Source: Paenibacillus sp. MAEPY2 (GTDB taxonomy: Bacteria > Bacillota > Bacilli > Paenibacillales > Paenibacillaceae). Taken from it: a stretch of 64,000 nucleotides of DNA. The stretch is taken from positions 1-64,000 of the forward strand of contig NZ_AWUK01000045.1 in NCBI RefSeq assembly GCF_000499205.1, read 5' to 3'. The notes below the pieces were generated by a model. The model made no database searches, was not told the origin of the DNA, and saw only the letters and a program-made list of their open reading frames with translations. The translations under genes and the position numbers were made by a program. This document shows, in pieces, positions 40,473 through 50,245 of this stretch (its first letter is position 1; each line of letters begins with the position of its first letter).

Positions 40473-42980
40473 ATGATGGAAAAGTGGAATGTCATTCAAT
40501 TTCCGGGAATGAAAGCTGGTAAAGGAGGTACGGAAGCTCGGGAGGAGCTGTCAGTACGTCTTAAGCAGTGGATTAGCTCCCGCAAGGCTGTCCAGATCGT
40601 TGCTGCACGTAAATGGGTGCTGCTTCTCACCTTTATGGGATTTTTGCTGGGCAAGGCCATGATTCTGAATGAATTATCGCCCTTTGCGATTGCTTACTTT
40701 GCGGTAATAGCCTTCATGCGCAGGGATTACATTATTCCGGTAGGTGCCGCGCTGCTGGCAGGCAGTCTCTTTGCCCCGTTTCCAGTTCCACTGATTGTTG
40801 CTTCGGAGATCGCCATCTTCTATCTGTTGTTCAGAGGACTGGAGTCTTATGACCGCGCTGAATTATCTTATGCGCCAACGATGGTGTTTACGACTACTTT
40901 TATGGTCAAGTTATTCGCCGTCGTGATAGGGCCGTCTTTCAGCTGGTACGCGATGCTGATGCTGACCATGGATTCCATACTCAGCTTCGTGCTCACCCTG
41001 GTTTTCATACAAGCCATACCGATCTTCACGTATCGCAAAAAAAAATTCAACCTAAAGAACGAGGAGATCCTCTGTCTAATCATCTTGCTGGCCTCCGTGA
41101 TGACGGGAGCCGTGGGCTGGACGATTCAGTCCCTGTCCGTCGAGCATATGCTCTCCCGGTATCTCATTCTGATCTTTGCCCTGGTGGGCGGAGCCCCCCT
41201 GGGAGCCTCGGTTGGGGTCATTACTGGCCTCATTCTGAGTTTGGCCGACATGTCGGCGGTATATCAGATGAGTCTGCTTGCTTTTGCAGGCATGCTTGCG
41301 GGTATGCTCCGGGAGGGGAAACGTGCTGCGGTCGCGTTAGGTATGCTGCTGGGTTCCTCCATTCTATCCATCTATCTGGGTGGTCCGGGAGATGTCATGA
41401 ACTCCTTATGGGAAACGTGTGCAGCCATCGTTCTGTTTATGCTGACGCCAAAAAGCATGCTGACGGCCATATCCAAATATGTTCCTGGTACACAGGATCA
41501 CACAAAATCGCAGCATGAATATGCGAAGAGAATACGGGATGTCACCGCAGAACGGGTTACCCGCTTCTCGCAGGTATTCCGTCAGCTGTCACGCAGCTTC
41601 GATCAGATGTCCGGCGCGGGGGAGCCGGTACAGAACGAAGGCGGGATGGAGCATTTCATGAATGCCGTAGCCGAAGGGACATGTTCGGGTTGCTTTAAGA
41701 AGGCCCAATGCTGGGATGCGAAGTTTATTCAAACCTATAAATATATGACGGATGTGATGAGTTCCATTGAAGCCAACCCGGAGATGTCAGGCAAGCAGAT
41801 TCCGGTGGAATGGAACAGGGTATGTGCGAAACCGGAGGAGGTACTTGAAGTGATGCGCGCCCAGTATGGTCTGCATCAACATAACATGCAATGGAAACGT
41901 CAGATTATAGATAGTCGACAGCTGGTTGCAGAGCAATTATCAGGAGTATCCCAGGTGATGGAGGACCTGGCGAAAGAAATTCAACGGGAAAGTGATGAGA
42001 TGGTGCAGCAGGAGGAACAGATTCGGGATGCGCTTGAATCGTTGGGTCTGTCCATACATTCTATTGAAATCATTAATCTGGAAGCGGGGAATGTGGAGAT
42101 TGAGATTGTTCATGCGTATACACGCGGATTTGACGAATGCCGGAAAATGATTGCTCCGCTGATCTCGGATGTACTGGACGAGCATATTGCCGTCTTGAAT
42201 GAGACGATGCTCGATCCTCGCCAGGGGCTGGCGACAGTCACCTTTGGATCTGCCAAAACGTTTGAAATAACAACGGGTGTTGCTGCTGCTGCCAAAGGGG
42301 GAGATGTGATGTCCGGGGACAGCTTCAGTACGGTTGAACTCGGCAATGGTACATTTGCGGTTGCGCTTAGCGATGGCATGGGCAATGGGGAACGGGCACG
42401 GATGGAGAGCAGTGCTGCGCTAAATATACTGGAGCAGTTGTTACAGTCGGGCATGGATGAGAAGCTGGCGATCAAATCGGTGAATTCCGTTCTGCTGCTG
42501 CGTTCTCCTGAAGAAATGTATGCAACGGTCGATATGGCTCTGATCGATGAATATACGGCAGAGACCACATTTATGAAAATCGGCTCGACTCCAAGTTTTA
42601 TTAAACGGGGGCAGGAGGTTATCCAGGTTTCGGCAAGCAATCTGCCGATTGGAATTATCAAAGATATTGAGGTGGATCTGGTAACCGTACAGCTTCAGCC
42701 AGGGGATGTTTTAATTATGATGACTGATGGCATCTATGACGCGCCGGGATATGCCGTCAATAAAGAGTTATGGATGAAGCGGCTCATTCAGGAAATTGAT
42801 AGCGATGATCCTCAGGAGGTAGCAGACTGCCTGCTTGAAAGTGTTATTCGTTATCAGCAGCATGAGATCTATGATGATATGACTGTAATTGTAGGCAAAA
42901 TAGAACATTATCGCCCGGAGTGGGCCACATTGAGAGTACCTGGAATAAGCCGGATGGAACGTCCGCGCACCGTCAGTTAA
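40473..42980 (+). CDS. spoIIE: stage II sporulation protein E, PP2C phosphatase
   Basis: SpoIIE dephosphorylates SpoIIAA to release sigma-F in the forespore and helps build the polar septum. About 835 residues. The N-terminal 330 hold ten membrane segments; the middle 250 are the FtsZ-interaction and oligomerisation region with Cys-rich EGTCSGCFKKAQCW; the C-terminal PP2C domain starts near 585 with GDVMSGDSF (about 611) and SDGMGNGERA (about 633) carrying the metal-binding Asp residues. GGGGTG at 40460-40465 precedes the ATG at 40473; the TTG at 40467 is too close. Confidence 0.97.
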   Translation: MMEKWNVIQFPGMKAGKGGTEAREELSVRLKQWISSRKAVQIVAARKWVLLLTFMGFLLGKAMILNELSPFAIAYFAVIAFMRRDYIIPVGAALLAGSLFAPFPVPLIVASEIAIFYLLFRGLESYDRAELSYAPTMVFTTTFMVKLFAVVIGPSFSWYAMLMLTMDSILSFVLTLVFIQAIPIFTYRKKKFNLKNEEILCLIILLASVMTGAVGWTIQSLSVEHMLSRYLILIFALVGGAPLGASVGVITGLILSLADMSAVYQMSLLAFAGMLAGMLREGKRAAVALGMLLGSSILSIYLGGPGDVMNSLWETCAAIVLFMLTPKSMLTAISKYVPGTQDHTKSQHEYAKRIRDVTAERVTRFSQVFRQLSRSFDQMSGAGEPVQNEGGMEHFMNAVAEGTCSGCFKKAQCWDAKFIQTYKYMTDVMSSIEANPEMSGKQIPVEWNRVCAKPEEVLEVMRAQYGLHQHNMQWKRQIIDSRQLVAEQLSGVSQVMEDLAKEIQRESDEMVQQEEQIRDALESLGLSIHSIEIINLEAGNVEIEIVHAYTRGFDECRKMIAPLISDVLDEHIAVLNETMLDPRQGLATVTFGSAKTFEITTGVAAAAKGGDVMSGDSFSTVELGNGTFAVALSDGMGNGERARMESSAALNILEQLLQSGMDEKLAIKSVNSVLLLRSPEEMYATVDMALIDEYTAETTFMKIGSTPSFIKRGQEVIQVSASNLPIGIIKDIEVDLVTVQLQPGDVLIMMTDGIYDAPGYAVNKELWMKRLIQEIDSDDPQEVADCLLESVIRYQQHEIYDDMTVIVGKIEHYRPEWATLRVPGISRMERPRTVS

Positions 42981-43065
42981 TTGCATATTCCTCTGTTTGA
43001 AGTCTCTTCATTCTGGCAATGCTAGTCATAGAGTTGGAGAGTAACCCAAAACGGAGGGATATCGG

Positions 43066-43818
43066 ATGAAACAAATCTTGTTGATCACCGACGGTTGTTC
43101 CAATGTAGGCACAAGCCCAGTTCTGGCTGCTGCGGAAGCGCGGGAAGAGGGAATTACGGTCAACGTGGTCGGTGTTATTGATTATGGAACTATTGGTGAG
43201 TTGGGCAGTCGGGAGATCGAGGATATTGCCAAAGCCGGAGGTGGAATCAGTCAGATCGTAGGCACAAGACAGCTTGCTCATACGATGCAGATGATGACAA
43301 GAAAAACGGTGGTTCAGACCATTCAACAGGCGGTTAATAGAGAATTAACACAAATTTTGGGAGAATACGAGCCGAAAACGGTAACAGACCTTGAACCGGC
43401 AAAACGTGCGCAGGTCGTTGAAGTGATGGATGATATGGCCGAGACAACACCACTTCAAGTCGTGCTTCTCATTGACGTAAGTGCCAGTATGAAGCCGAAG
43501 CTGGCTGCTGTGGAGGAAGGAATTCGGGATTTAATGCTTAGCTTGCAGGCACGTATGGGTCAGAGCCATCTTTCCGTCTTTCATTTTCCTGGACGACATA
43601 GCGGAGAAGAAGCTGTCATGGATATCGACTGGACAGTTGATCTGAGCCGTGTTCGTTCGCTATTTGGACGTTTGCAAATGAAGGGAGCGACGCCGACAGG
43701 TCCTGCGATTCAAAGGGTGATTGATTTTTACCGTTATGGTACACTGGAGGGACAGCAGGAAATAGAAGGGAACTATCGCATTGAAAGAGAAGGGATGCTC
43801 GGTGACAACGTTGTCTGA
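43066..43818 (+). CDS. yabS: von Willebrand factor A domain protein YabS
   Basis: A 250-residue protein with vWA-type folds. The first part, LLITDGCSNVGTSPVLAAAEAREEGITVNVVGVIDYG, is a vWA-like C-terminal half, and the second carries a metal-ion-dependent adhesion motif DVSASM (from D137) followed by GATPTGPAIQ. In B. subtilis yabS is paired with the kinase gene yabT between spoIIE and tilS and is expressed in sporulation. Its partner and role are not known. ACGGAGGG precedes the ATG, and the end overlaps yabT by 17 bases. Confidence 0.88.
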   Translation: MKQILLITDGCSNVGTSPVLAAAEAREEGITVNVVGVIDYGTIGELGSREIEDIAKAGGGISQIVGTRQLAHTMQMMTRKTVVQTIQQAVNRELTQILGEYEPKTVTDLEPAKRAQVVEVMDDMAETTPLQVVLLIDVSASMKPKLAAVEEGIRDLMLSLQARMGQSHLSVFHFPGRHSGEEAVMDIDWTVDLSRVRSLFGRLQMKGATPTGPAIQRVIDFYRYGTLEGQQEIEGNYRIEREGMLGDNVV

Positions 43819-44749
43819 CGCCTCTTTCCCGCCAGGAACAGTCATAACAGGGAAATGGAATCGCAGCCGTTATACGATTCGGAAGCTGCTGGGCAAAGGA
43901 GCCAACGGCATCGTTTTTCTTGTCCAGCGGGGTGAAAATGGCAAACATTATGCGCTTAAAATGGGATTTGACCCTGTAGATTTGCAATCGGAAATTAATG
44001 TGCTCAAATCTTTTCAATTACAGCGTAATCATGAGGCCCTTCGGCAGAGCGGTATTCCTTCCTATCTGAAAGATGTGGATGACTACGCCATTCGTGGTCG
44101 TGACATTCCCTTTTATGTGATGCGTTACGTTCGGGGGGAGTCTCTGCACCACTTTATTCGGCGACAGGGAACGGACTGGACACTTCTGGTTGGGCTCAGA
44201 CTCTTGCAGAAGCTGGCTCAATTGCATCAGGCTGGATGGGTATTTGGCGATCTTAAACCCCAAAATGTACTGGTATCCGATTATGGGCAGGTAGAGCTTA
44301 TCGACTATGGTGGAGTGACTTCAATTGGCCGGAGCGTTAAGCAGTTCACGGAATGGTATGATCGCGGATTCTGGAATGCCGGTAGCCGGACAGCAGATGG
44401 AACCTATGATGTGTTTGCTTTTGCGTTATTACTCATTCATGTACTTGAAGCCGATGCACTCAAAGCGCTGGCTGCAGAAGGATTACCACAACTTCGAAGT
44501 GTGAACCAGCTCACAGCCCTCGTGGAGCGCAGCGAACGCCTGCGTCCATTTCGAAACTGGACCATTCAGGCATTACGAGGTCAGTTTCAGGATGCGGGAC
44601 ACGCGGCTAAAGTCTGGAAAGAGATGATGGCACGCCCTTCTCCTCTTCGTCGCCGTTCCAAAAGTACTACACCGCGTTGGCTCAAAAATGCATTTGCTGT
44701 ATCCGTTATATTACTTATTGGGGTACTCATCTATGCACTGCGATTCTGA
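43802..44749 (+). CDS. yabT: serine/threonine protein kinase YabT (PrkD-like)
   Basis: A Hanks-type kinase of about 315 residues with a C-terminal membrane anchor (about 294-315). In B. subtilis YabT is DNA-activated and phosphorylates RecA and other DNA-binding proteins during sporulation. Seen are the glycine-rich LLGKGANG (about 28-35), the ATP-binding ALKMG, the catalytic loop as FGDLKPQN (about 148, with FG in place of HR) and IDYGG (about 167, for DFG). The GTG at 43802 follows AGAAGGGA; the TTG at 43781 is an alternative. It overlaps yabS. Confidence 0.9.
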   Translation: MTTLSDASFPPGTVITGKWNRSRYTIRKLLGKGANGIVFLVQRGENGKHYALKMGFDPVDLQSEINVLKSFQLQRNHEALRQSGIPSYLKDVDDYAIRGRDIPFYVMRYVRGESLHHFIRRQGTDWTLLVGLRLLQKLAQLHQAGWVFGDLKPQNVLVSDYGQVELIDYGGVTSIGRSVKQFTEWYDRGFWNAGSRTADGTYDVFAFALLLIHVLEADALKALAAEGLPQLRSVNQLTALVERSERLRPFRNWTIQALRGQFQDAGHAAKVWKEMMARPSPLRRRSKSTTPRWLKNAFAVSVILLIGVLIYALRF

Positions 44750-44793
44750 CCTGTGAGCGTGCATATACATAACGTAAGGAATGAGGAACAGGT

Positions 44794-46233
44794 ATGGAGG
44801 CTTTACGCTGGAACAAGCTGGTGAATAACGTGCTGGATGCAGCGGAAGAGCATCAGTTATGGGTTCCCGGGGATCGGATTGTCGTCGCAGTATCGGGCGG
44901 GCCGGACTCGGTAGCTTTTTTGCATATCATGCATGAGATCAGTATCAGGCATGTCCCGCTGGAATTGATTTGCGCCCATGTACATCATGGGTTTCGGAGT
45001 GAATCCGATCATGAAGCCGAGATGATGAAGGAACTTGCACACCGGCTTGGCATTGCCTTTGAATGGGTGAAGGCCGATGTACCTTCTTATATGAAGCTTA
45101 CCGGTCAAGGTCCTCAAGAGGCTGCGCGCAACAAGCGATATGCGTTTTTGCATGAAGTGGCAGCCAAATATGATGCGGCGAGCATTGCACTGGCCCATCA
45201 TGCCGATGATCAGGCAGAAACCGTGATGCTCCATTTGCTGCGTGGTAGTGGTCTTTCCGGTCTCGCGGGAATGAAGTTTAAAAGGCGAGAAAAAAATGTG
45301 GAACTTATTCGTCCATGCCTTCGTATAAACAAGACAGACCTTGTAGAAGCTTGTAATAACCAGGGTTTTCTGTATTTTAATGATGAAAGCAATTCCCTGC
45401 GTAAATATCGGCGTAATGCCATTCGCTTGGATGTGCTTCCTTTTTTGGGGCAATATAATGGACAGTTGACGCCGTCTTTGAATCGACTTGCCGAAATTGT
45501 GGGTGATGAAGACGATTTCATGGAACAAGGTGCATATGACGCATACAGGTGTCTAGTGCAGGCGAACGGCGGAAGGCTAACCTTTGAGGTGCCTTCCTTT
45601 TTGAAGTTACATGTCGCTTTACAACGAAGGTTGATTAAACTAATATTGAATTATCTGCCTTTGGACAGTGATTTTGTCGACTTTACCCGTATTGAAACCA
45701 TTCGCCGCAAGGTTATTCAGCCTGATGCGACGACCTGGAGCCTGGATATAGGACAGACACTCGCCTGCACCCGGGAGTATGATCTGATTTCTTTCGGCAT
45801 ACGGACTGACGTACAGGATCAATCTTACGAATATCGTCTTGCTCAATGGAGCGGAACTTATGAGCTTTCTCTCGCGGAAATCGACCGGCATGTTCGGCTC
45901 GTTCCGATGAGTCCCGAGGACTATCATGTACCGGAATCGGCGAATCATGCCGCATTTGATGCGGATCAACTGCTTATGCCGCTGGTTGTGCGTTCACGGT
46001 TACCTGGAGATACCATGAAAGTGATGGGATTAAACGGAAGCAAAAAGGTGAAAAATATTTTCATCGATGAGAAAATTCCCCCTTCTGTCCGTTCACGGGT
46101 TCCCGTGGTATGTGATGGAGCAGGCAATATCATCTGGTTACCGGGTGTTCGCCGGTCTAGTGTAGCTCCTGTCAGGGAGGATACTTCCGCAATCCTGTAC
46201 ATGACTGTAGGCGATTCAGCGATTCAGGGGTAG
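44794..46233 (+). CDS. tilS: tRNA(Ile)-lysidine synthase
   Basis: TilS attaches lysine to C34 of tRNA-Ile(CAU) so that it reads AUA codons; it is essential. The 479 residues have the PP-loop AVSGGPDSVAF (about 30-40), HVHHGFRSESDHEAE and LAHHADDQAETVMLHLLRGSGL, then the C-terminal TilS domain with LPGDTMKVMGLNGSKKVKNIFIDEKIP. AATGAGGAAC before the ATG is a modest site. It lies directly before hpt and ftsH as in B. subtilis. Confidence 0.95.
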   Translation: MEALRWNKLVNNVLDAAEEHQLWVPGDRIVVAVSGGPDSVAFLHIMHEISIRHVPLELICAHVHHGFRSESDHEAEMMKELAHRLGIAFEWVKADVPSYMKLTGQGPQEAARNKRYAFLHEVAAKYDAASIALAHHADDQAETVMLHLLRGSGLSGLAGMKFKRREKNVELIRPCLRINKTDLVEACNNQGFLYFNDESNSLRKYRRNAIRLDVLPFLGQYNGQLTPSLNRLAEIVGDEDDFMEQGAYDAYRCLVQANGGRLTFEVPSFLKLHVALQRRLIKLILNYLPLDSDFVDFTRIETIRRKVIQPDATTWSLDIGQTLACTREYDLISFGIRTDVQDQSYEYRLAQWSGTYELSLAEIDRHVRLVPMSPEDYHVPESANHAAFDADQLLMPLVVRSRLPGDTMKVMGLNGSKKVKNIFIDEKIPPSVRSRVPVVCDGAGNIIWLPGVRRSSVAPVREDTSAILYMTVGDSAIQG

Positions 46234-46286
46234 TGGTTATGGTTCAGGTAAGGCTTTCATATGTATAACTTAGGAGGTTCGCACAG

Positions 46287-46826
46287 TTGCAGAACGACAT
46301 TCAGGAAGTATTGATCAGTGAAGAAGAAATTCAGAGTAAAATCAAGGAATTAGGCGCAACAATAAGTGCCGAATATGCAAATCGCAATCCTTTGGTCATT
46401 TGTGTGCTCAAGGGTGCGTTTATATTTATGGCTGATTTGGTTAAAAACATTACGGTACCTGTTGAGATGGATTTCATGGCAGTATCGAGCTATGGCGCTT
46501 CCACCAAATCATCTGGCGTGGTTAAAATCATTAAGGATCTGGATGAATCCGTTGAGGGACGCGAAGTTCTAATTGTAGAGGACATTATTGATAGTGGACT
46601 CACGCTCAGTTATCTGATCGAACTCTTGCAGAACCGCGGCGCTGAATCCGTCCGTGTGGTTACGCTATTTGACAAGCCTTCAGGTCGCAAAGTCGAACTT
46701 GAAGCCCATTACACCGGCTTTGACATTCCGGATGCATTCATCGTTGGTTACGGCCTCGATTATGCCGAGAAGTACCGGAACCTCCCTTATATCGGGATTC
46801 TGAAACCGGAAGTTTACAGTAACTAA
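46287..46826 (+). CDS. hpt: hypoxanthine phosphoribosyltransferase
   Basis: Salvages hypoxanthine and guanine with PRPP. The 179 residues have VLKGAFIFMADL, MDFMAVSSYG, the PRPP loop VEDIIDSGLTL (about 96-106) and VGYGLDYAEKYRNLPYIGIL. The TTG at 46287 follows TAGGAGG at 46271-46277 by 9 bases. In B. subtilis HprT binds TilS and the two activate ftsH; the same gene trio is conserved here. Confidence 0.96.
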   Translation: MQNDIQEVLISEEEIQSKIKELGATISAEYANRNPLVICVLKGAFIFMADLVKNITVPVEMDFMAVSSYGASTKSSGVVKIIKDLDESVEGREVLIVEDIIDSGLTLSYLIELLQNRGAESVRVVTLFDKPSGRKVELEAHYTGFDIPDAFIVGYGLDYAEKYRNLPYIGILKPEVYSN

Positions 46827-46868
46827 TGCTAAAGCTAGTTCCAAGCCCATATCTGTTGGTGGCTTCTG

Positions 46869-46898
46869 TTGAGAAGCTATGTCGGGCTATGTTAAAAT
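46869..46898 (+). promoter_or_regulatory. sigma-A promoter of ftsH (candidate)
   Basis: TTGAGA at 46869-46874 and TAAAAT at 46893-46898, 18 bases apart, 30 bases before the ftsH start. Confidence 0.55.
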
Positions 46899-46927
46899 AA
46901 TTAAAGTGTCTCGAGAGGAGGTAGGGG

Positions 46928-48973
46928 ATGAATCGGTTCATCCGGAATTCTGGTTTTTATTTGATTCTTTTTTTAGTTGTGGTGGGGATAGTCCAGTTCG
47001 TCAGCAATGGCGGCGAAGCCACCGATAATCCTAGATATGATCAGTTGCGCACGGCGATCAAGGCCAATAACATCTCTGAATTGACGGTTCAATTCAACGG
47101 TCAGACGTACCTCGTGACCGGTCAATACAGGGAGAAGCCTGACGGAGCCAAATCAGAAAATTTCTCAACGTATATTCCTCCTACGGATGAGGCAATTAGT
47201 GAGCTTGTAGTTGCAAGCGAAACAAACAAATTCCAATATCATCAGGAACCTATGAAAGGTGACAGCATCTGGTTGACGTTGCTGACTTCCTTTATTCCTT
47301 TGATCATTATGTTCCTGCTGTTCTTCTTCCTGTTTAATCAGGCTCAAGGCGGCGGCGGTAAAGTAATGAACTTTGGTAAAAGCCGTGCCCGTCTTTATAA
47401 CGAAGAGAAGAAACGGATTACGTTTGAAGATGTTGCGGGTGCTGACGAAGAGAAGCAGGAGCTTGTTGAAGTCGTGGACTTCCTCAAGGATCCTCGTAAA
47501 TTCGCAGCAGTAGGTGCACGAATTCCTAAAGGCGTATTGCTTGTAGGTCCTCCGGGTACAGGTAAAACCTTGCTCGCTCGTGCTGTTGCCGGTGAAGCAG
47601 GTGTACCATTCTTCAGCATTTCCGGTTCTGACTTCGTTGAAATGTTTGTCGGTGTCGGTGCATCTCGTGTACGTGACTTGTTTGAAAATGCGAAGAAAAA
47701 CGCCCCATGTATCATCTTTATCGATGAAATTGATGCTGTAGGACGTCAGCGTGGTGCTGGTCTTGGTGGTGGTCACGACGAACGTGAACAAACACTCAAC
47801 CAGTTGCTCGTTGAAATGGATGGTTTCGGAGCCAATGAAGGTATTATCATCGTTGCAGCTACGAACCGTGCAGACATTCTGGACCCTGCCTTGCTGCGTC
47901 CAGGCCGTTTTGACCGTCAAATTACGGTTGATCGCCCTGACGTGAGAGGTCGTGAAGCCGTTCTGAAAGTACACTCACGCAACAAGCCACTTACCAAAGA
48001 TGTGAAGCTGGACATCATTGCGAAGCGTACTACGGGATTCTCCGGTGCAGATTTGGAAAATCTCCTGAATGAAGCGGCATTGATTGCGGCACGTCGTAAT
48101 CGTAGAGATATTTCCATGAAAGAAGTTGACGAGGCGATCGACCGTGTCATCGTTGGTACGGAGAAGAAAAGCCGTGTTATCAGTGACCGCGAGAAACGTA
48201 TTGTTGCTTATCATGAAGCAGGCCATACCATTGTAGGTTACTTCCTGGAACATGCCGATATGGTACATAAAGTTACCATTATTCCGCGCGGACGTGCGGG
48301 TGGATATGTAATCATGTTGCCAAAAGAAGATCGTATGCTTGTTACCAAGCAAGAATTGCTGGACAAAATTACTGGACTCCTTGGCGGCCGTGTTTCCGAA
48401 GAACTGTTTATCGGTGAAATCGGTACGGGTGCATACAGTGACTTCCAACAAGCGACGGGTATTGTCCGTAGCATGGTTATGGAGTACGGTATGAGTGAGA
48501 AGCTGGGACCTATGCAGTTCGGTAGTTCGCAGGGACAGGTATTCCTGGGTCGTGATATCGGTCACGAACAGAATTACTCGGATTCCATTGCTTACGAGAT
48601 CGATCAGGAAATGCAACGCTTCATTAATGAATGTTATGAGAAGTGTAAAGATTTGCTTGTCAAACATTCAAAAGAAGTACATCTGATCGCTCAAACGTTG
48701 CTGGAAGTGGAGACATTGGAAATGGATCAGATCAAGCAATTGATCGAAACAGGTTCCCTGACTCCAAAAGAAGAGAACAGCAACGATGGAGAAGGTACGC
48801 CTAGTGAAGGCGGAGAGGCGATCATCGACAACATCGGTGATGTGCGCGTCCGTATCCAAGGCAAAGATGAAACGCCTGAACCACCAGCCGGAGATATTCC
48901 TAACGAAGCTCCGAATCTGGACAAAGGAAGCAGCAATGACCCGGATGATGGTGGGACGAAGCCAACATCTTAA
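46928..48973 (+). CDS. ftsH: ATP-dependent zinc metalloprotease FtsH
   Basis: A membrane-bound AAA+ protease that removes misfolded membrane proteins and regulators and is needed for sporulation. The 681 residues have two membrane segments (about 8-28 and 112-132), the AAA module with GPPGTGKT (about 208-215), FIDEIDAVGRQRG and the SRH region, and the zinc site HEAGH (about 429). The tail after residue 600 is acidic and Pro/Gly-rich. GAGAGGAGG at 46913-46921 precedes the ATG. Confidence 0.98.
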   Translation: MNRFIRNSGFYLILFLVVVGIVQFVSNGGEATDNPRYDQLRTAIKANNISELTVQFNGQTYLVTGQYREKPDGAKSENFSTYIPPTDEAISELVVASETNKFQYHQEPMKGDSIWLTLLTSFIPLIIMFLLFFFLFNQAQGGGGKVMNFGKSRARLYNEEKKRITFEDVAGADEEKQELVEVVDFLKDPRKFAAVGARIPKGVLLVGPPGTGKTLLARAVAGEAGVPFFSISGSDFVEMFVGVGASRVRDLFENAKKNAPCIIFIDEIDAVGRQRGAGLGGGHDEREQTLNQLLVEMDGFGANEGIIIVAATNRADILDPALLRPGRFDRQITVDRPDVRGREAVLKVHSRNKPLTKDVKLDIIAKRTTGFSGADLENLLNEAALIAARRNRRDISMKEVDEAIDRVIVGTEKKSRVISDREKRIVAYHEAGHTIVGYFLEHADMVHKVTIIPRGRAGGYVIMLPKEDRMLVTKQELLDKITGLLGGRVSEELFIGEIGTGAYSDFQQATGIVRSMVMEYGMSEKLGPMQFGSSQGQVFLGRDIGHEQNYSDSIAYEIDQEMQRFINECYEKCKDLLVKHSKEVHLIAQTLLEVETLEMDQIKQLIETGSLTPKEENSNDGEGTPSEGGEAIIDNIGDVRVRIQGKDETPEPPAGDIPNEAPNLDKGSSNDPDDGGTKPTS

Positions 48974-49010
48974 TTTATAACAACCATCTGTCTATAGTGA
49001 CAGCTGACAA

Positions 49011-49037
49011 AGAGAGCCCGCGGGCTCTCTTTTTTTA
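49011..49037 (+). terminator. intrinsic terminator after ftsH
   Basis: AGAGAGCCCG and CGGGCTCTCT are perfectly complementary and run into seven T. Confidence 0.92.
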
Positions 49038-49138
49038 TGGATTAATTCAAATTGTAGAGATAATGATAACCGGGAGCTTTAGGGCGTACTACGTAGGAAA
49101 TGGGCGGTTATGCCCTTGTTCTGGGGCGTTTTCATTTA

Positions 49139-49167
49139 TTGACAGAGTCGTGAACGTTGTGTACATT
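49139..49167 (+). promoter_or_regulatory. sigma-A promoter of the nadABC genes
   Basis: TTGACA at 49139-49144 and TACATT at 49162-49167 with 17 bases between. It gives a leader of about 95 bases before the nadA start chosen here. Confidence 0.7.
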
Positions 49168-49270
49168 AGGTGTTAAACCGCTTGTGATTCGTTTCTCAAG
49201 CGAAAATAACGACTTGGATTTGCCATATGAAACAGCGTATGAGGCTGTCCCGATAAGGAGAGGATCACAG

Positions 49271-50209
49271 GTGGAAGCTCTGGCTTTAGAGCGCAAGGCT
49301 GAGATGAACCGGGAGCTGCGCGAGCGGCTGATGGAGTTGAAGAAGGAACGGAATGCCATTATTCTAGCCCATTATTATCAACGTGACGAGGTGCAGGAGG
49401 TCGCTGACTTCCGGGGGGATTCATTCCTGTTGGCTCAGAAGGCAGCTCAAACCGATGCGGATGTTATCGTTTTCTGTGGGGTTCATTTTATGGGTGAAAG
49501 CGCTAAAATTCTTGCTCCTAACAAAACAGTGATTATCCCTGACGAGCGTGCAGGCTGCCCGATGGCAGACATGGTGAACGTTGAAGGCTTACGTAAATTG
49601 AAAGCACAGCACCCGAATGCCAAAGTTGTAACGTACATCAATTCCTCAGCTGAGATCAAGGCAGAGACCGACATCTGTTGTACATCGGCCAATGCTGTCA
49701 GAGTCATTCAATCTGTTGATTCCGATGAAATCATCTGGGTGCCAGATAAAAATCTGGGACATTATGTGCAACAACATACAGACAAGAAAATGATTATCTG
49801 GGAAGGTTACTGCAATACCCACGATATGCTGACAGTCAAAGACGTGGTTGAGATGAGAGCGAAGCATCCTAATGCCGAGTTCGTTGTTCACCCGGAATGT
49901 CGTCCTGAAGTTGTCGAGATGGGTGATTTCGTAGGTAGTACAACCGCCATTCTGGAATATTGTAAGAATTCGTCCGCTAAGGAATTTATCGTAGGCACCG
50001 AAGATGGTACAGGATACCAGCTGCGTCTGGATAGCCCGGATAAACAATTCCACTTTGCTACCAAGTTCCTCGTATGTCCGAACATGAAGGTTAACAACTT
50101 GAAAAAGCTGGTTAAATGTCTGGAAACGATGAAGCCGCAAATTTACGTGCCACCAGCCGTTGCCGACAAAGCCAGAGAATCACTAGAGCGCATGTTACTG
50201 GTGAAGTAG
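49271..50209 (+). CDS. nadA: quinolinate synthase A
   Basis: NadA condenses iminoaspartate with dihydroxyacetone phosphate to quinolinate using a [4Fe-4S] cluster. About 312 residues from the GTG at 49271, which has AAGGAGAGG 8 bases ahead; the frame extends to 49157, inside the predicted promoter, so the longer form is rejected. Cluster Cys are likely C96 (AGCPM), C181 (GYCNTHD) and C269 (VCPNM), spaced as in known NadA. ILAHYYQRDEVQ and the repeated-domain layout agree. It heads a nadA-nadB-nadC set. Confidence 0.94.
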   Translation: MEALALERKAEMNRELRERLMELKKERNAIILAHYYQRDEVQEVADFRGDSFLLAQKAAQTDADVIVFCGVHFMGESAKILAPNKTVIIPDERAGCPMADMVNVEGLRKLKAQHPNAKVVTYINSSAEIKAETDICCTSANAVRVIQSVDSDEIIWVPDKNLGHYVQQHTDKKMIIWEGYCNTHDMLTVKDVVEMRAKHPNAEFVVHPECRPEVVEMGDFVGSTTAILEYCKNSSAKEFIVGTEDGTGYQLRLDSPDKQFHFATKFLVCPNMKVNNLKKLVKCLETMKPQIYVPPAVADKARESLERMLLVK

Positions 50210-50245
50210 CATGCGCTACTCTTGCTCCAAGACAGGTGAAATAAC

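Noticed and set aside
49157..49270. 38-residue extension of NadA
   Set aside because: The upstream GTG lies within the predicted promoter, before its -10 element; the GTG at 49271 has a strong ribosome binding site.
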